64,000 bases of DNA from Oscillospiraceae bacterium (GTDB taxonomy: Bacteria > Bacillota > Clostridia > Oscillospirales > Ruminococcaceae), in NCBI GenBank assembly GCA_016298065.1, contig JAEDDN010000001.1:62001-126000 (forward strand). Direction: 5' to 3'. Positions 25,876-34,571 of this stretch are shown here, piece after piece. The notes under the pieces are model-generated. The model was not told the DNA's origin and made no database searches. It saw only the letters and a program-made list of their open reading frames with translations. Made by a program: the position numbers and the translations under genes. The first letter of the stretch is position 1; every line of letters begins with the position of its first letter.

Positions 25876-27642
25876 TTAACTATCGTCAAATTCATAATCA
25901 AAGGTTTCCATAATACCTTTTGCAATAGCCTTAGCTATAGCTTTTAGGTTATTGTCTAAAAGCGCATTATCTGAGGCATTTGTTATATATCCAAGCTCAA
26001 TTAAACAGCTTGGCATATTTGTGCGCCTGTTTACCGTATAGTCCTCGGAGGTATCACCGCCACCGCCTGAGCCTTCTCTGATAAACCTTTTGGTGTAGCC
26101 TACGCTTGCAAGCTCATTCATAAGATTTTCGCAAAGAATGGGATCTACCTCGTGCTTGTTAGAATCGGCTGAATGGGTAGGTCTTATCGTTTCGTCAGTA
26201 CTATTGTCATTAGCAGGATTATGCGTATAAATTTCAAGTCCTGATACATAAGAACTCGAGGCCGAATTTCTGTGGATTGAAACAAAAACGTCACAACCGG
26301 CAGCATTTGCCAAGTCAGTTCTTGCATATAAATCGAGCTTGCTGTTTGAGTCAACAAGCCTTGTGTCTCCTGAACGAGTCATTGTAACTGTAACGCCTTG
26401 CTCAAGGAGTACACGTTTTACCTCTAATGCAACTCTTAACGTGTCGTTTTTCTCATAACGTGAGCCGCTTATAGCACCCGGGTCCGATCCGCCGTGACCT
26501 GCGTCAATGCAGACGTGCAAATCCACGTCGGAAAGCTTGCCTTTGCGGTTAAAGTAATATTCTACGCCGTCGATTATAATGTGACCGACAGCCATTTGAC
26601 CGCTTGACACATAAAAGAAATAAGTATCTCCGTCTAATGTGAGCCAACCTCTTTGCATAACGCCTGTATCAGCGTCAAAATACCAATATGCGCCCTTGCC
26701 ATCGGTGAACCAGCCCTTAGTCATTTGACCGCTTGTTCTGTTAAAGAAATAGGTATCACCGTAATAATCAATCCAGCCCTTTTGCATAATACCGGTATCC
26801 AAATCAAAATACCAGTAGGTACCTTTACCATCGGTAAACATACCTTTTGCAGCCTGACCGCTTGTCTTGCTAAAGAAATAGGTGTTGCCGTTTGCGGTAA
26901 TCCAGCCTGTTTTCATAATACCCGTAGCAGTATCAAAATACCAGTAAGTACCGTTGCCGTCAGAGAATAGACCCTTTGTAGCCTGACCGCTTGTTCTGTT
27001 AAAGAAATAGGTGTTGCCGTTTTCGGTAACCCAGCCGGTTTTCATAATGCCGGTAGCGGTGTCAAAATACCAGTAAGTACCGTTGCCGTCAGAGAATAAA
27101 CCCTTTGTAGCCTGACCGCTTGTCCTGTTAAAGAAATAGGTGTTGCCGTTTGCGGTAATCCAGCCTTTTTGCATAATTCCGGTAGCAGTATCAAAATACC
27201 AGTAAGTACCGTTACCGTCGGTAAAAAGCCCTGTTTTCATAATACCGCTTGTCTTGTCAAAATAATATGTATCGCCGTTTATTGTAACCCAGCCGGTTTT
27301 CATCTGACCGCTTTGAGCGTCAAAATAACGTGTACCGTCTGAAGTATTTACAAGCCCTTTCTGCATAATACCGCTTTGAGTGTCAAAATACCAAGATGAA
27401 GTTCCACTTGTAAAAAGTCCTTTAACCATAGTGCCTGTCTGACGGTCAAAGAAATAAAAATTACCGTCTAAATTAAGCCAGCCGACATACATCTGATCAT
27501 TTATGTAATAATATGTTTTACCGTCTTGTTCTATAAAACCTGTACTGCTCTGACTTTCGGCAAGTGTGCTTACACTAACTGCACTAAAAAGCAAGCATAA
27601 GCAAAACACAAAACTAAGAAGTAACTTTAAAGATTTTTTCAT
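25876..27642 (-). CDS. Secreted N-acetylmuramoyl-L-alanine amidase with cell-wall-binding repeats
   Basis: The 588-residue protein has a signal peptide (about 1-28) and then tandem choline-binding-like repeats up to about residue 372, each with the GWxxxxGxxYYF- and YWYFDxxTGIM-type pattern. An amidase_3 zinc domain follows (about 375-585). Its metal and catalytic residues are present: His in DAGHGG, Glu in SRYEKND, His in SIHRNS and Glu in LIELGYITN. It should cut the MurNAc-L-Ala bond of peptidoglycan outside the cell, for growth, sporulation or germination. The repeats are arranged in a 43-residue super-unit. The ATG at 27642 follows a G-rich ribosome binding site. Confidence 0.93.
   Translation of the reverse strand: MKKSLKLLLSFVFCLCLLFSAVSVSTLAESQSSTGFIEQDGKTYYYINDQMYVGWLNLDGNFYFFDRQTGTMVKGLFTSGTSSWYFDTQSGIMQKGLVNTSDGTRYFDAQSGQMKTGWVTINGDTYYFDKTSGIMKTGLFTDGNGTYWYFDTATGIMQKGWITANGNTYFFNRTSGQATKGLFSDGNGTYWYFDTATGIMKTGWVTENGNTYFFNRTSGQATKGLFSDGNGTYWYFDTATGIMKTGWITANGNTYFFSKTSGQAAKGMFTDGKGTYWYFDLDTGIMQKGWIDYYGDTYFFNRTSGQMTKGWFTDGKGAYWYFDADTGVMQRGWLTLDGDTYFFYVSSGQMAVGHIIIDGVEYYFNRKGKLSDVDLHVCIDAGHGGSDPGAISGSRYEKNDTLRVALEVKRVLLEQGVTVTMTRSGDTRLVDSNSKLDLYARTDLANAAGCDVFVSIHRNSASSSYVSGLEIYTHNPANDNSTDETIRPTHSADSNKHEVDPILCENLMNELASVGYTKRFIREGSGGGGDTSEDYTVNRRTNMPSCLIELGYITNASDNALLDNNLKAIAKAIAKGIMETFDYEFDDS
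26600..27480 (-). repeat. Tandem 129-bp repeats inside the amidase gene
   Basis: The coding repeats have a 43-codon period. The most alike copies are offset by exactly 129 bases, for example the blocks starting at 26941 and 27070, which are almost identical over dozens of bases. Such copies can expand or contract by recombination. They encode cell-wall-binding repeats and are not a CRISPR array, since there is no unique spacer. Confidence 0.8.
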
Positions 27643-27820
27643 TTAAAATCCCCCGTAAATTATTGAAAAACAATTTGTAATTTAAGTATAACATAAATAA
27701 AGCTTATATAAAAGAACTAAATCAATATCTCTTTTAAAAAACTTAATTTATACATCATTATAGGTTTTTTTAATATAGACAAAATAAATTATGAAAACCG
27801 CTAAAAATGGAAAATATAGA
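27643..27820. other. Divergent intergenic DNA between the amidase gene and oadG
   Basis: The 275-base gap is AT-rich. It holds a possible minus-strand -10 (TATACT, 27690-27685) for the amidase and the oadG promoter at 27821-27849. I see no other structure. Confidence 0.4.
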
Positions 27821-27849
27821 TTGAAAAATAAAATGAAGTGATGTATAAT
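27821..27849 (+). promoter_or_regulatory. Promoter of oadG-oadB
   Basis: TTGAAA (27821-27826) and TATAAT (27844-27849) are 17 bases apart, 68 bases before the oadG start. Confidence 0.75.
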
Positions 27850-27917
27850 TAGTACATTGAGCATTTTATAGTAAATTAAAGATAAATTTATTCATATATA
27901 TGGAGGCAGTTTTACGA

Positions 27918-28298
27918 ATGATTGATTGGAGTTTCGTATTAGCTATCGTCTTTACAGGCTTAGTTGTCGTTTTTTTAGCGCTTATTATTTTGATTGTTTT
28001 TTTAAGCATTATGGGCGCAATTATTAAGTTTGCAGAAAAAATGAAAAATAAAGGCAAGGATACTTCTACTATAGAAGAAAATTCCCATGAAGTTACCGAG
28101 ACTGATGTTTTAACTAGTAGTGATACCTCTCAGATAAACGATGAAGTTATAGCGGTTATTACTGCGGCTGTAGCTTATATAATGACTAAAGAGGGAAATA
28201 AAAAGCCTTTTGTCATAAAGAGCGTTAAAAAGTCATCTAACAATACAAGGTCAGCTTGGAGTATGGCAGGAATAAACGAAAACGTACAGCCTTTTTAA
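27918..28298 (+). CDS. OadG-type small membrane subunit of a Na+-pumping decarboxylase
   Basis: The 126-residue protein has one N-terminal membrane helix (about 6-36: FTGLVVVFLALIILIVFLS), a charged linker and a C-terminal part ending RSAWSMAGINENVQPF. Helix, EVIAVITAAVAYIM and SAWSMAG endings are typical of the gamma/delta (OadG/MmdD-like) subunit that assembles the complex. I place the start at ATG 27918 because GGAGG at 27902-27906 overlaps the earlier in-frame ATG at 27900. It lies directly before oadB. The carboxyltransferase and biotin-carrier subunits are not in this window. Confidence 0.8.
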   Translation: MIDWSFVLAIVFTGLVVVFLALIILIVFLSIMGAIIKFAEKMKNKGKDTSTIEENSHEVTETDVLTSSDTSQINDEVIAVITAAVAYIMTKEGNKKPFVIKSVKKSSNNTRSAWSMAGINENVQPF

Positions 28299-28333
28299 TT
28301 TAAGGCAAAGGTTTTTAAGAAAGGGTATTACAA

Positions 28334-29611
28334 ATGTTTGATATTTTCATACAGACAATTAAAGATTTGTTATTTGATTCCGGCTTTGCTCAACTCGGCT
28401 CAATAGATGGGCTTAAATCGCTTATTATGATAGGCATAGCCTGTGTTTGTATATATGCGGCTATTGCAAAGGGCTATGAGCCTCTTTTGTTATTACCGAT
28501 AGGCTTTGGTATGCTGCTTGTAAATATTCCGCTTAGCGGACTTATGGATTATCCTACTATGGTTTTAGAGCCGATGGGCGAAACTGTAAAGCATTTTCCC
28601 GAAATAGTGCTAAGGGATATTGACGGGAACATAATAACCGACGCCGCAGGAAATGCAATACAGTTTTATCAAAATACTGAAAAAACCGTAACAGGCGGAC
28701 TTTTATACTATCTTTATCAGGGCGTTAAGCTCGGTATATATCCTCCGCTTATATTCTTAGGCATAGGTACAATGACCGACTTTGGTCCTCTTATTGCAAA
28801 CCCAAAATCACTTTTACTCGGTGCAGCAGCACAGGCAGGTATTTTCTTAACTTTTATCGGTGCGGTAGTGTTAGGCTTTAGCTATAACGAAGCGGCTTCT
28901 ATCGCTATAATCGGCGGTGCAGACGGCCCTACGGCTATTTATACAACAGGTAAGCTCGCTCCCGACCTTTTAGGTCCTATAGCAGTTGCGGCATACTCGT
29001 ATATGGCGTTAGTACCTGTTATTCAGCCGCCTATAATGAAGCTTTTAACTACCAAAAAAGAACGAAGCGTTGTAATGCAACAGCTTAGACCTGTATCAAG
29101 AGTAGAAAAACTCATTTTCCCGATAGCAGTTACCCTTATAGTATCGCTTTTGGTACCTTCCTCAGCTCCTCTTATCGGTATGCTGATGCTGGGTAATCTT
29201 TTCAGAGAAAGCGGAGTGGTTGACCGTCTTGTAAAGACGGCGCAAAACGAGCTTATGAATATTATCACTATCTTCTTGGGCGTTACCGTAGGCGCAACGG
29301 CTACAGCAGAGAAGTTCTTAACCTTCCAGACTTTAGGAATTGTTGCCTTGGGACTTATCGCTTTCTGTGTAGGTACTGCGTGCGGAGTGCTGTTTGGTAA
29401 GCTTATGTATCTTGTTACCGGCGGTAAGGTAAATCCTCTTATCGGTTCGGCAGGCGTATCGGCTGTGCCTATGGCGGCAAGAGTTTCTCAAAAGGTAGGA
29501 CAAAAGGAAGTACCTACAAACTTCCTTTTGATGCACGCTATGGGACCTAACGTAGCAGGCGTTATCGGTTCGGCAGTTGCCGCCGGTATACTTATAAGTG
29601 CATTCGGATAA
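28334..29611 (+). CDS. oadB: Sodium-translocating decarboxylase subunit beta
   Basis: The 425-residue membrane protein has about nine to eleven helices and is close to OadB/MmdB/GcdB throughout. The sodium-path motif GGADGPTAIYTT is present, with FGPLIANPK, VAAYSYMALVP and the C-terminal GPNVAGVIGSAVAAG. This subunit decarboxylates carboxybiotin and exports Na+, turning decarboxylation free energy into a sodium gradient. The substrate (oxaloacetate, methylmalonyl-CoA or glutaconyl-CoA) is decided by the alpha subunit, which is not adjacent, so the symbol is generic. It is followed by a terminator at 29632-29661. Confidence 0.95.
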   Translation: MFDIFIQTIKDLLFDSGFAQLGSIDGLKSLIMIGIACVCIYAAIAKGYEPLLLLPIGFGMLLVNIPLSGLMDYPTMVLEPMGETVKHFPEIVLRDIDGNIITDAAGNAIQFYQNTEKTVTGGLLYYLYQGVKLGIYPPLIFLGIGTMTDFGPLIANPKSLLLGAAAQAGIFLTFIGAVVLGFSYNEAASIAIIGGADGPTAIYTTGKLAPDLLGPIAVAAYSYMALVPVIQPPIMKLLTTKKERSVVMQQLRPVSRVEKLIFPIAVTLIVSLLVPSSAPLIGMLMLGNLFRESGVVDRLVKTAQNELMNIITIFLGVTVGATATAEKFLTFQTLGIVALGLIAFCVGTACGVLFGKLMYLVTGGKVNPLIGSAGVSAVPMAARVSQKVGQKEVPTNFLLMHAMGPNVAGVIGSAVAAGILISAFG

Positions 29612-29631
29612 TGGAGTAAATTAAAGCGTAT

Positions 29632-29661
29632 AAATCCATCGGCTAAGCCGATGGATTTTTT
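29632..29661 (+). terminator. Terminator of oadG-oadB
   Basis: A 12-bp perfect stem (29632-29643 with 29647-29658) has a TAA loop and a 6-T run. Confidence 0.9.
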
Positions 29662-29704
29662 AGTTATTTACATTTTTAGTACAAAAAGTGAGAGCTTTTT
29701 CAGA

Positions 29705-29733
29705 TTGAAATAAACGCTTTTATGTGTTAAAAT
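29705..29733 (+). promoter_or_regulatory. Promoter of the pcrA-like helicase gene
   Basis: TTGAAA (29705-29710) is followed after 17 bases by TAAAAT (29728-29733), with TGT directly before the -10. The same TGTTAAAAT block precedes the lipoprotein and recJ genes. Confidence 0.7.
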
Positions 29734-29768
29734 AATTATTATGAATTTTTAGGTTAAGGGGAATAAAA

Positions 29769-32120
29769 ATGCAGTTAAGCATTAACGAAATAAAAAACAA
29801 GGCCTTGGAAAAAAATTACGATAAACTAAATTCTATGCAACAAAAAGCCGTTTTTACCGTAAACGGACCGCTTTTGATACTCGCAGGCGCAGGAAGCGGA
29901 AAGACAACGGTTTTGGTAAACAGAATAGCGCATATTTTAGCCTTCGGTAATGCATATAATGAGGATTTTGATGGTAAAAACTTTTCGGATGATGACATTT
30001 TATTTTTAAAGGATTTCGCTTCGGGTAAAACTGATGACGTAAGCTATCTTCGCTCACTTATATCCTCACAGGTTGTAAATGCCTGGAACGTACTTGCAAT
30101 AACCTTTACAAATAAGGCGGCAAACGAGCTAAAAGACCGTCTGCAAAGCCTTTTGGGCGAGGAGGGCAGTAAGGTAAACGCAGGTACCTTTCACTCAATT
30201 TGCGTTAGGATATTAAGACGAGAGATAACATCACTCGGGTATACATCCTCCTTTACCATTTACGACACCGACGACAGTGTCAGGGTTATAAAGGATTGCA
30301 TTAAGGATTTGGGTATCAGCGATAAGATGTTTCCGCCTAAGAGTTGCCTTAATGAGATAAGCCGTCAAAAAGACCGAATGATAGAGCCTGACGAGCTTAT
30401 AGCTATGGCTGAAGCAGACTTTAGATTAAAGACAATAGCAAATGTGTATAAGCTTTATCAGTCTAGGCTTAAAAACGCAAATGCACTTGATTTTGACGAT
30501 ATAATAATGCTCACCGTTAAGATATTTGAACAAGACGACGAAGTATTAAGACACTATCAAAACCTCTATAAATATATACTTGTGGACGAATATCAGGACA
30601 CAAACGAGCTTCAGTACCGTTTAGTAAGCCTTTTGTCTAAAAGGCATAATAACCTTTGCGTTGTGGGAGACGATGACCAGAGTATATATAAGTTCAGAGG
30701 AGCAACAATAGAAAATATTCTAAGCTTTGAGAGGCAGTTTAAAAATGCCGTTGTAATAAGGCTTGAACAAAACTATCGTTCCACTCAGAACATTTTGGAC
30801 GGAGCAAATAAGGTTATCGCAAACAACTTAGGCAGAAAGGGCAAAAGCCTTTGGACCGATAACGGAAAAGGTGAAAAAATAACTGTATTCAGAGCAAATA
30901 ACGACTCTGAGGAGTGTGCGTTCATCACCGACACTATAGAAAAAAACGTACAACAGGGCTTAAAGCTTTCCGATCACGCAATACTTTATCGTATGAACGC
31001 TTTGTCAAACGGCATAGAGCGTCAGCTCATACGCTCAGGCATAGATTACCGAATCGTAGGCGGAAAGAAGTTTTTTGACCGCAAGGAAATAAAGGATATG
31101 ACAGCATATCTGTCGGTAATAAATAATCCTGCCGATTCGGTTAGGCTTAAAAGAATAGTAAATGAGCCAAAGCGTGGCATAGGTGAGAGCAGTGTAAAAA
31201 ATGTTGAGGCTATTTCGCTTCAGACAGGGCTTTCTATGTCAGACGTTATGAAAGACGCAGATAACTTTGCGCTTATTTCAAAAAAAGCTTCGGCTTTGCA
31301 AGGCTTTGTACAGATGATAGACGAGCTTAGGGATTTGTCGCTCAGCATACCGCTTGACGAGCTTTTAGACGAGCTTTTGGATAAAACCGGCTATCGTTTA
31401 AGCCTGCAGGCACAGGGTGTTGAGGGCAAGGTAAGGCTCGAAAACATAGAGGAATTAAAGTCCAATATGGTAAAGTATAGCGAGGAAAATCCTGACGGCA
31501 GTTTGTCGGGCTTTTTAGAGGAAATAGCCTTGTACACCGATTTGGACAGTATGAATGAAAGTGACGACAGGGTAACTCTTATGACGCTTCATTCAGCTAA
31601 GGGTCTTGAGTTTGAGTGCGTATTTATAATGGGAACAGAGGATAATATATTCCCAAGTTATCTTTCAAAGCAAAGCGAGGAGGAGCTTGAGGAGGAACGC
31701 AGACTTGCCTATGTCGGCATTACCAGGGCAAAGAAAAAGCTTTATATAACAAGCTCTGCCGAGCGTATGCTTTTCGGAAACACAAGCAGAAATCTCCCGT
31801 CGGTATTTATAAAAGAGCTTCCCGAGGAAGTTATTGATATGAAGGACAATACCGTAAATACATATCATTCGCAAAAGGTTAACGGCTTTGCTCCTCGCAA
31901 CACTTATGCTGCGGAGCACAGTTCTGTCGGCGTATCGGCTCAAAAACAACAGGCTAAGATTGATTATGCGCCGGGTGATACCGTAACCCATAAAATTTTC
32001 GGCAGAGGTCTTGTGCTTTCAATGCAGCCTATGGCAAACGATACGCTGGTGGAGATTGCCTTTGAAAAGGTAGGCACTAAAAAAATTATGGCAAACTTTG
32101 CAAAGCTTACCAAAGTATAG
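29769..32120 (+). CDS. pcrA: UvrD/PcrA-type superfamily 1 DNA helicase
   Basis: This 783-residue helicase has the SF1A motifs in order: Q-motif LNSMQQKAV, Walker A AGAGSGKTT, motif Ia TFTNKAANELKDR, Walker B VDEYQDTN, motif III GDDDQSIYKFRGA, motif IV EQNYRST, motif V TLMTLHSAKGLEF and motif VI YVGITRAKK. It unwinds DNA 3'-5' in repair and plasmid replication and displaces RecA. A C-terminal Tudor-like segment (YAPGDTVTHKIFGRG) matches the RNA-polymerase-interacting tail of PcrA. An insertion of about 30 residues follows motif I, rich in Asp and Phe (about 60-95). No ligA is adjacent. Confidence 0.92.
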   Translation: MQLSINEIKNKALEKNYDKLNSMQQKAVFTVNGPLLILAGAGSGKTTVLVNRIAHILAFGNAYNEDFDGKNFSDDDILFLKDFASGKTDDVSYLRSLISSQVVNAWNVLAITFTNKAANELKDRLQSLLGEEGSKVNAGTFHSICVRILRREITSLGYTSSFTIYDTDDSVRVIKDCIKDLGISDKMFPPKSCLNEISRQKDRMIEPDELIAMAEADFRLKTIANVYKLYQSRLKNANALDFDDIIMLTVKIFEQDDEVLRHYQNLYKYILVDEYQDTNELQYRLVSLLSKRHNNLCVVGDDDQSIYKFRGATIENILSFERQFKNAVVIRLEQNYRSTQNILDGANKVIANNLGRKGKSLWTDNGKGEKITVFRANNDSEECAFITDTIEKNVQQGLKLSDHAILYRMNALSNGIERQLIRSGIDYRIVGGKKFFDRKEIKDMTAYLSVINNPADSVRLKRIVNEPKRGIGESSVKNVEAISLQTGLSMSDVMKDADNFALISKKASALQGFVQMIDELRDLSLSIPLDELLDELLDKTGYRLSLQAQGVEGKVRLENIEELKSNMVKYSEENPDGSLSGFLEEIALYTDLDSMNESDDRVTLMTLHSAKGLEFECVFIMGTEDNIFPSYLSKQSEEELEEERRLAYVGITRAKKKLYITSSAERMLFGNTSRNLPSVFIKELPEEVIDMKDNTVNTYHSQKVNGFAPRNTYAAEHSSVGVSAQKQQAKIDYAPGDTVTHKIFGRGLVLSMQPMANDTLVEIAFEKVGTKKIMANFAKLTKV

Positions 32121-32168
32121 GTGTAAAGATATATACCTTTACATAGTATCACAAAGGGGAAAGTCAAG

Positions 32169-32336
32169 GTGCAGGATATATATTATAAGGTTAAAAAAAT
32201 AAACGGCGACTATGTGATTATGGAAAGCGAAAACGGCGTGGAGAATACTGTGGCAATGGCGCTTTTGCCGATTGAAATATGCGAGGGCGATACCGTGGTG
32301 TACTCAAACTTTACCTACAGTATAGTAAAAAAATAA
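32169..32336 (+). CDS. Small DUF3006-like protein
   Basis: A 55-codon frame starts at GTG 32169, 9 bases after AGGGG (32155-32159), and ends at TAA 32334-32336. The translation has the pattern of DUF3006: a short N-terminal strand, INGDYVIMESENG, then LLPIEICEGDTV. DUF3006 proteins are small predicted beta-barrels of unknown function, common in Firmicutes. It lies 48 bases after the helicase gene and 56 bases before the next gene, all in the same direction. Codon choice and spacing support a real gene. Confidence 0.65.
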   Translation: MQDIYYKVKKINGDYVIMESENGVENTVAMALLPIEICEGDTVVYSNFTYSIVKK

Positions 32337-32392
32337 TATTTTTTATAAAACTGCTCAAACTAAATAATGAATTTATTTTGCGGGGTAGAGGT

Positions 32393-32938
32393 ATGAAAAG
32401 ACTTGTTGCGTTGGGAGATCTAAAAAGCGAGTTTGCCAAAACGCTTACAACATATCTGTCGAACATTACACCTTTATCGGTCTTGGGCAGTAAGGTTGTT
32501 TTAGATAACTCTAAGGACGTATCTTTAGAGCTTATACTAAGCGATACTTTAGAGGAAATAAATTCTGCCGATACGGTTTTGATGCTTACTAAAAATGCGG
32601 ATTTGTCTAAGTTAAAGCATATTTCCGATAAAGTAGCAGTAATAGTTGATTCGGAAAATAACCTCCATACCTCATATTTATCGAAATTTAAAATAAATGC
32701 GGTGACCTGCGGACTTCATTCAAAGGACACCGTAACCTTTTCGAGCAAGACAGAGGATATGGTTGTAGTATCGCTTCAGCGCTCTTTAAAAGCTGTTGAT
32801 AACGCCGTAATCGAGCCTATGGAAATTCCCTGTAAAATAAAAGGTGAGTACGATGATTACAGCATACTTTCCTTTGTGGCTATGTTAATACTTCTTAATA
32901 TGTTAAACTTAAACGACAGCGGTTTTATAAGTTTTTAA
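32393..32938 (+). CDS. Uncharacterised 181-residue protein
   Basis: I do not recognise this protein with certainty. The ATG at 32393, after GGGG and GAGG, is preferred to an upstream TTG/ATG reading that would overlap the preceding gene. The N-terminus (KRLVALGDLKSEFAKTLTTYL) looks like a nucleotide-binding-type start without a P-loop. A central INAVTCGLHSKDTVTFSSK and later SLQRSLKAVD and IEPMEIP recall segments seen in Mur-ligase-related proteins, but no ATP-binding or catalytic domain is present. The end is hydrophobic (SILSFVAMLILLNML). It may be a cytoplasmic or membrane-associated protein co-transcribed with the preceding small gene. Confidence 0.6.
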   Translation: MKRLVALGDLKSEFAKTLTTYLSNITPLSVLGSKVVLDNSKDVSLELILSDTLEEINSADTVLMLTKNADLSKLKHISDKVAVIVDSENNLHTSYLSKFKINAVTCGLHSKDTVTFSSKTEDMVVVSLQRSLKAVDNAVIEPMEIPCKIKGEYDDYSILSFVAMLILLNMLNLNDSGFISF

Positions 32939-32985
32939 ATTAAAGGAGTTACATACGCTTTTACAGTTATTTAATATTATCGCTA

Positions 32986-33014
32986 TAGAAATTTTAAGTT
33001 TAAAGTGATATAAT
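32986..33014 (+). promoter_or_regulatory. Promoter of the diacylglycerol kinase-like gene
   Basis: TAGAAA (32986-32991) and TATAAT (33009-33014) are 17 bases apart, with TGA before the -10 (extended -10). It lies 66 bases before the ATG at 33081. Confidence 0.6.
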
Positions 33015-33080
33015 TTATAAATATACAATACTTATAAAATAAAATTAACTTATTTTTAATTGACAGAAACGGAGTCTTAT

Positions 33081-33989
33081 ATGTCTAAGAATATGCTTTT
33101 TATTTATAATGCTTCTGCCGGAAAAGGACAGATAAAACTAAAGCTATCCGAAATACTGGATAACTTTACAAAACACGGCTATGAAGTAATGGCTCACCCG
33201 ACTCAGTCGAGGCTCGACGCATATAAAACAGTTAAAGAAAAAGGCAAAAGTTACGATATAATAGTCTGCTCGGGAGGCGACGGAACGCTAAACGAAGTTG
33301 TAAAGGGAATTATGGAAAGCGATGCCGCTACAGATATAGGCTACATACCTGCAGGCACAGTAAACGATTTTGCAAACAGTCTCGGAATCTCCAAAAATAT
33401 GGTTACTGCGTCAAGACAAATTGTGACTGGCAGTCCTTTTGCGATAGATATAGGTAAATTTAACAACGATTATTTTACCTATGTGGCGGCTTTCGGAGCG
33501 TTTACCGACGTGTCTTATGAAACTCCGCAACAGTCTAAAAACATTTTCGGTAAGCTTGCTTATATTATGGAAGGAATAAAGCGACTTCCCGAGATTAAAT
33601 CGTATAAAATCAAGGTGGAGTATGACGGAGGCGAAATAGAGGACGAGTTTATCGTAGGAATGATAACAAATTCAGAATCCGTAGCAGGCATAAAAAACCT
33701 AAGCGTTATGGATATGAGCTTTAACGACGGGCTTTTTGAAATGCTCCTTATAAAAATGCCGAATGACGTTTTTGAGCTTAATAACATCATAACTGCGCTT
33801 GCCACACAAAAGGCAAATTATAACTATATGTACTGTATTCGCTCAAATAAATTTCATATAACAAGCGAACAGGAACTGCCGTGGACCATTGACGGAGAAT
33901 ACGGCGGCGATAAAAAAGACGTGAATATAGAGGTAATAAACGAAGCGATTTCTATAGTTTTACATAATAAAAACAGTAAAGCGTTATAA
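33081..33989 (+). CDS. Diacylglycerol/lipid kinase family protein (YegS/DagK type)
   Basis: The 302-residue protein has the catalytic-domain signature NASAGKG, SGGDGTLNEVV and IPAGTVNDFA of the DAGK family. The C-terminal beta-sandwich ends with TIDGEYGG, also typical. These soluble bacterial enzymes phosphorylate diacylglycerol or other lipids, recycling diacylglycerol released by lipoteichoic acid and membrane lipid turnover. I place the start at ATG 33081, 6 bases after GGAG (33071-33074), because the longer TTG 33060 reading would include the ribosome binding site. Confidence 0.9.
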   Translation: MSKNMLFIYNASAGKGQIKLKLSEILDNFTKHGYEVMAHPTQSRLDAYKTVKEKGKSYDIIVCSGGDGTLNEVVKGIMESDAATDIGYIPAGTVNDFANSLGISKNMVTASRQIVTGSPFAIDIGKFNNDYFTYVAAFGAFTDVSYETPQQSKNIFGKLAYIMEGIKRLPEIKSYKIKVEYDGGEIEDEFIVGMITNSESVAGIKNLSVMDMSFNDGLFEMLLIKMPNDVFELNNIITALATQKANYNYMYCIRSNKFHITSEQELPWTIDGEYGGDKKDVNIEVINEAISIVLHNKNSKAL

Positions 33990-34114
33990 ATAAGCATTTA
34001 TTTATTAAAATTTCCAATATGCTAATTTATTTCCACTTATAAAGTTAAAAAGTTTGAAAACACTATAATTGCAAACACATTAAATAAACTTTTTAATGGG
34101 AGTGAAAAAGAATT

Positions 34115-34315
34115 ATGTCAAACAATAGAAGCAATAGACTCGTTGTTCCACAGGCTAAAGAAGCTATGAACAAGTTTAAAATGGAAGCTGCAAACGAAGT
34201 AGGCGTAAACCTTAAGGAAGGTTATAACGGCGACTTAACTTCAAGACAAGCCGGTTCTGTTGGCGGTCAGATGGTAAAGAAAATGATCGAATCTTATGAA
34301 AACGGCTTAAAGTAG
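34115..34315 (+). CDS. Alpha/beta-type small acid-soluble spore protein
   Basis: This 66-residue protein coats and protects DNA in dormant spores. It shows the conserved SASP blocks: LVVPQAKEAMNKFKMEAANEVGV (the germination-protease cleavage region, here split around MEAANE) and GDLTSRQAGSVGGQMVKKMIE. The length is standard. It shows that the organism, or its recent ancestor, makes endospores. Expression would be by forespore sigma-G. A candidate -10-like CACTATAAT lies at 34061-34069, but I could not define the -35. It is followed by a terminator at 34395-34423. Confidence 0.95.
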   Translation: MSNNRSNRLVVPQAKEAMNKFKMEAANEVGVNLKEGYNGDLTSRQAGSVGGQMVKKMIESYENGLK

Positions 34316-34394
34316 TAAGTTTATAAAATTTTAAAAAAAGGCGTAACTGAAATTACGCAATTTACAGGACAACTGAACACAAAAATAGCATAGA

Positions 34395-34424
34395 AAAAGA
34401 GCTGAGTTTATCTCGGCTCTTTTC
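34395..34424 (+). terminator. Terminator downstream of the SASP gene
   Basis: A 12-bp stem (34395-34406 with 34412-34423, one G-U pair) with a 5-base loop continues into TTTTCTTTTG. Confidence 0.85.
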
Positions 34425-34483
34425 TTTTGTCCTCGACATTGTGATGCGAAAATGATAAAATAGTATTACACTTTTGAAACAGT

Positions 34484-34526
34484 TGCATAAATCTATGCAT
34501 CTTTTTGCGATATCTCACTTATAGTG
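34484..34526. promoter_or_regulatory. Two short palindromes upstream of the barnase-like gene
   Basis: TGCATA-AATC-TATGCA (34484-34499) and CACT-TAT-AGTG (34516-34526) lie 50-90 bases before the TTG start of the toxin-like gene. They could be operator sites, though either could occur by chance in AT-rich DNA. Confidence 0.3.
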
Positions 34527-34571
34527 AAGGGGTATACTACTCTTCTGACTATAATTAGGAGATGATTCTTA

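Noticed and set aside
26600..27480. Possible CRISPR-like array
   Set aside because: The repeats are in frame, coding and without unique spacers; they encode cell-wall-binding repeats.
32941..32960. Orphan ribosome binding site AAAGGAG after the 181-residue gene
   Set aside because: No ATG, GTG or TTG follows at a suitable distance with an open frame.
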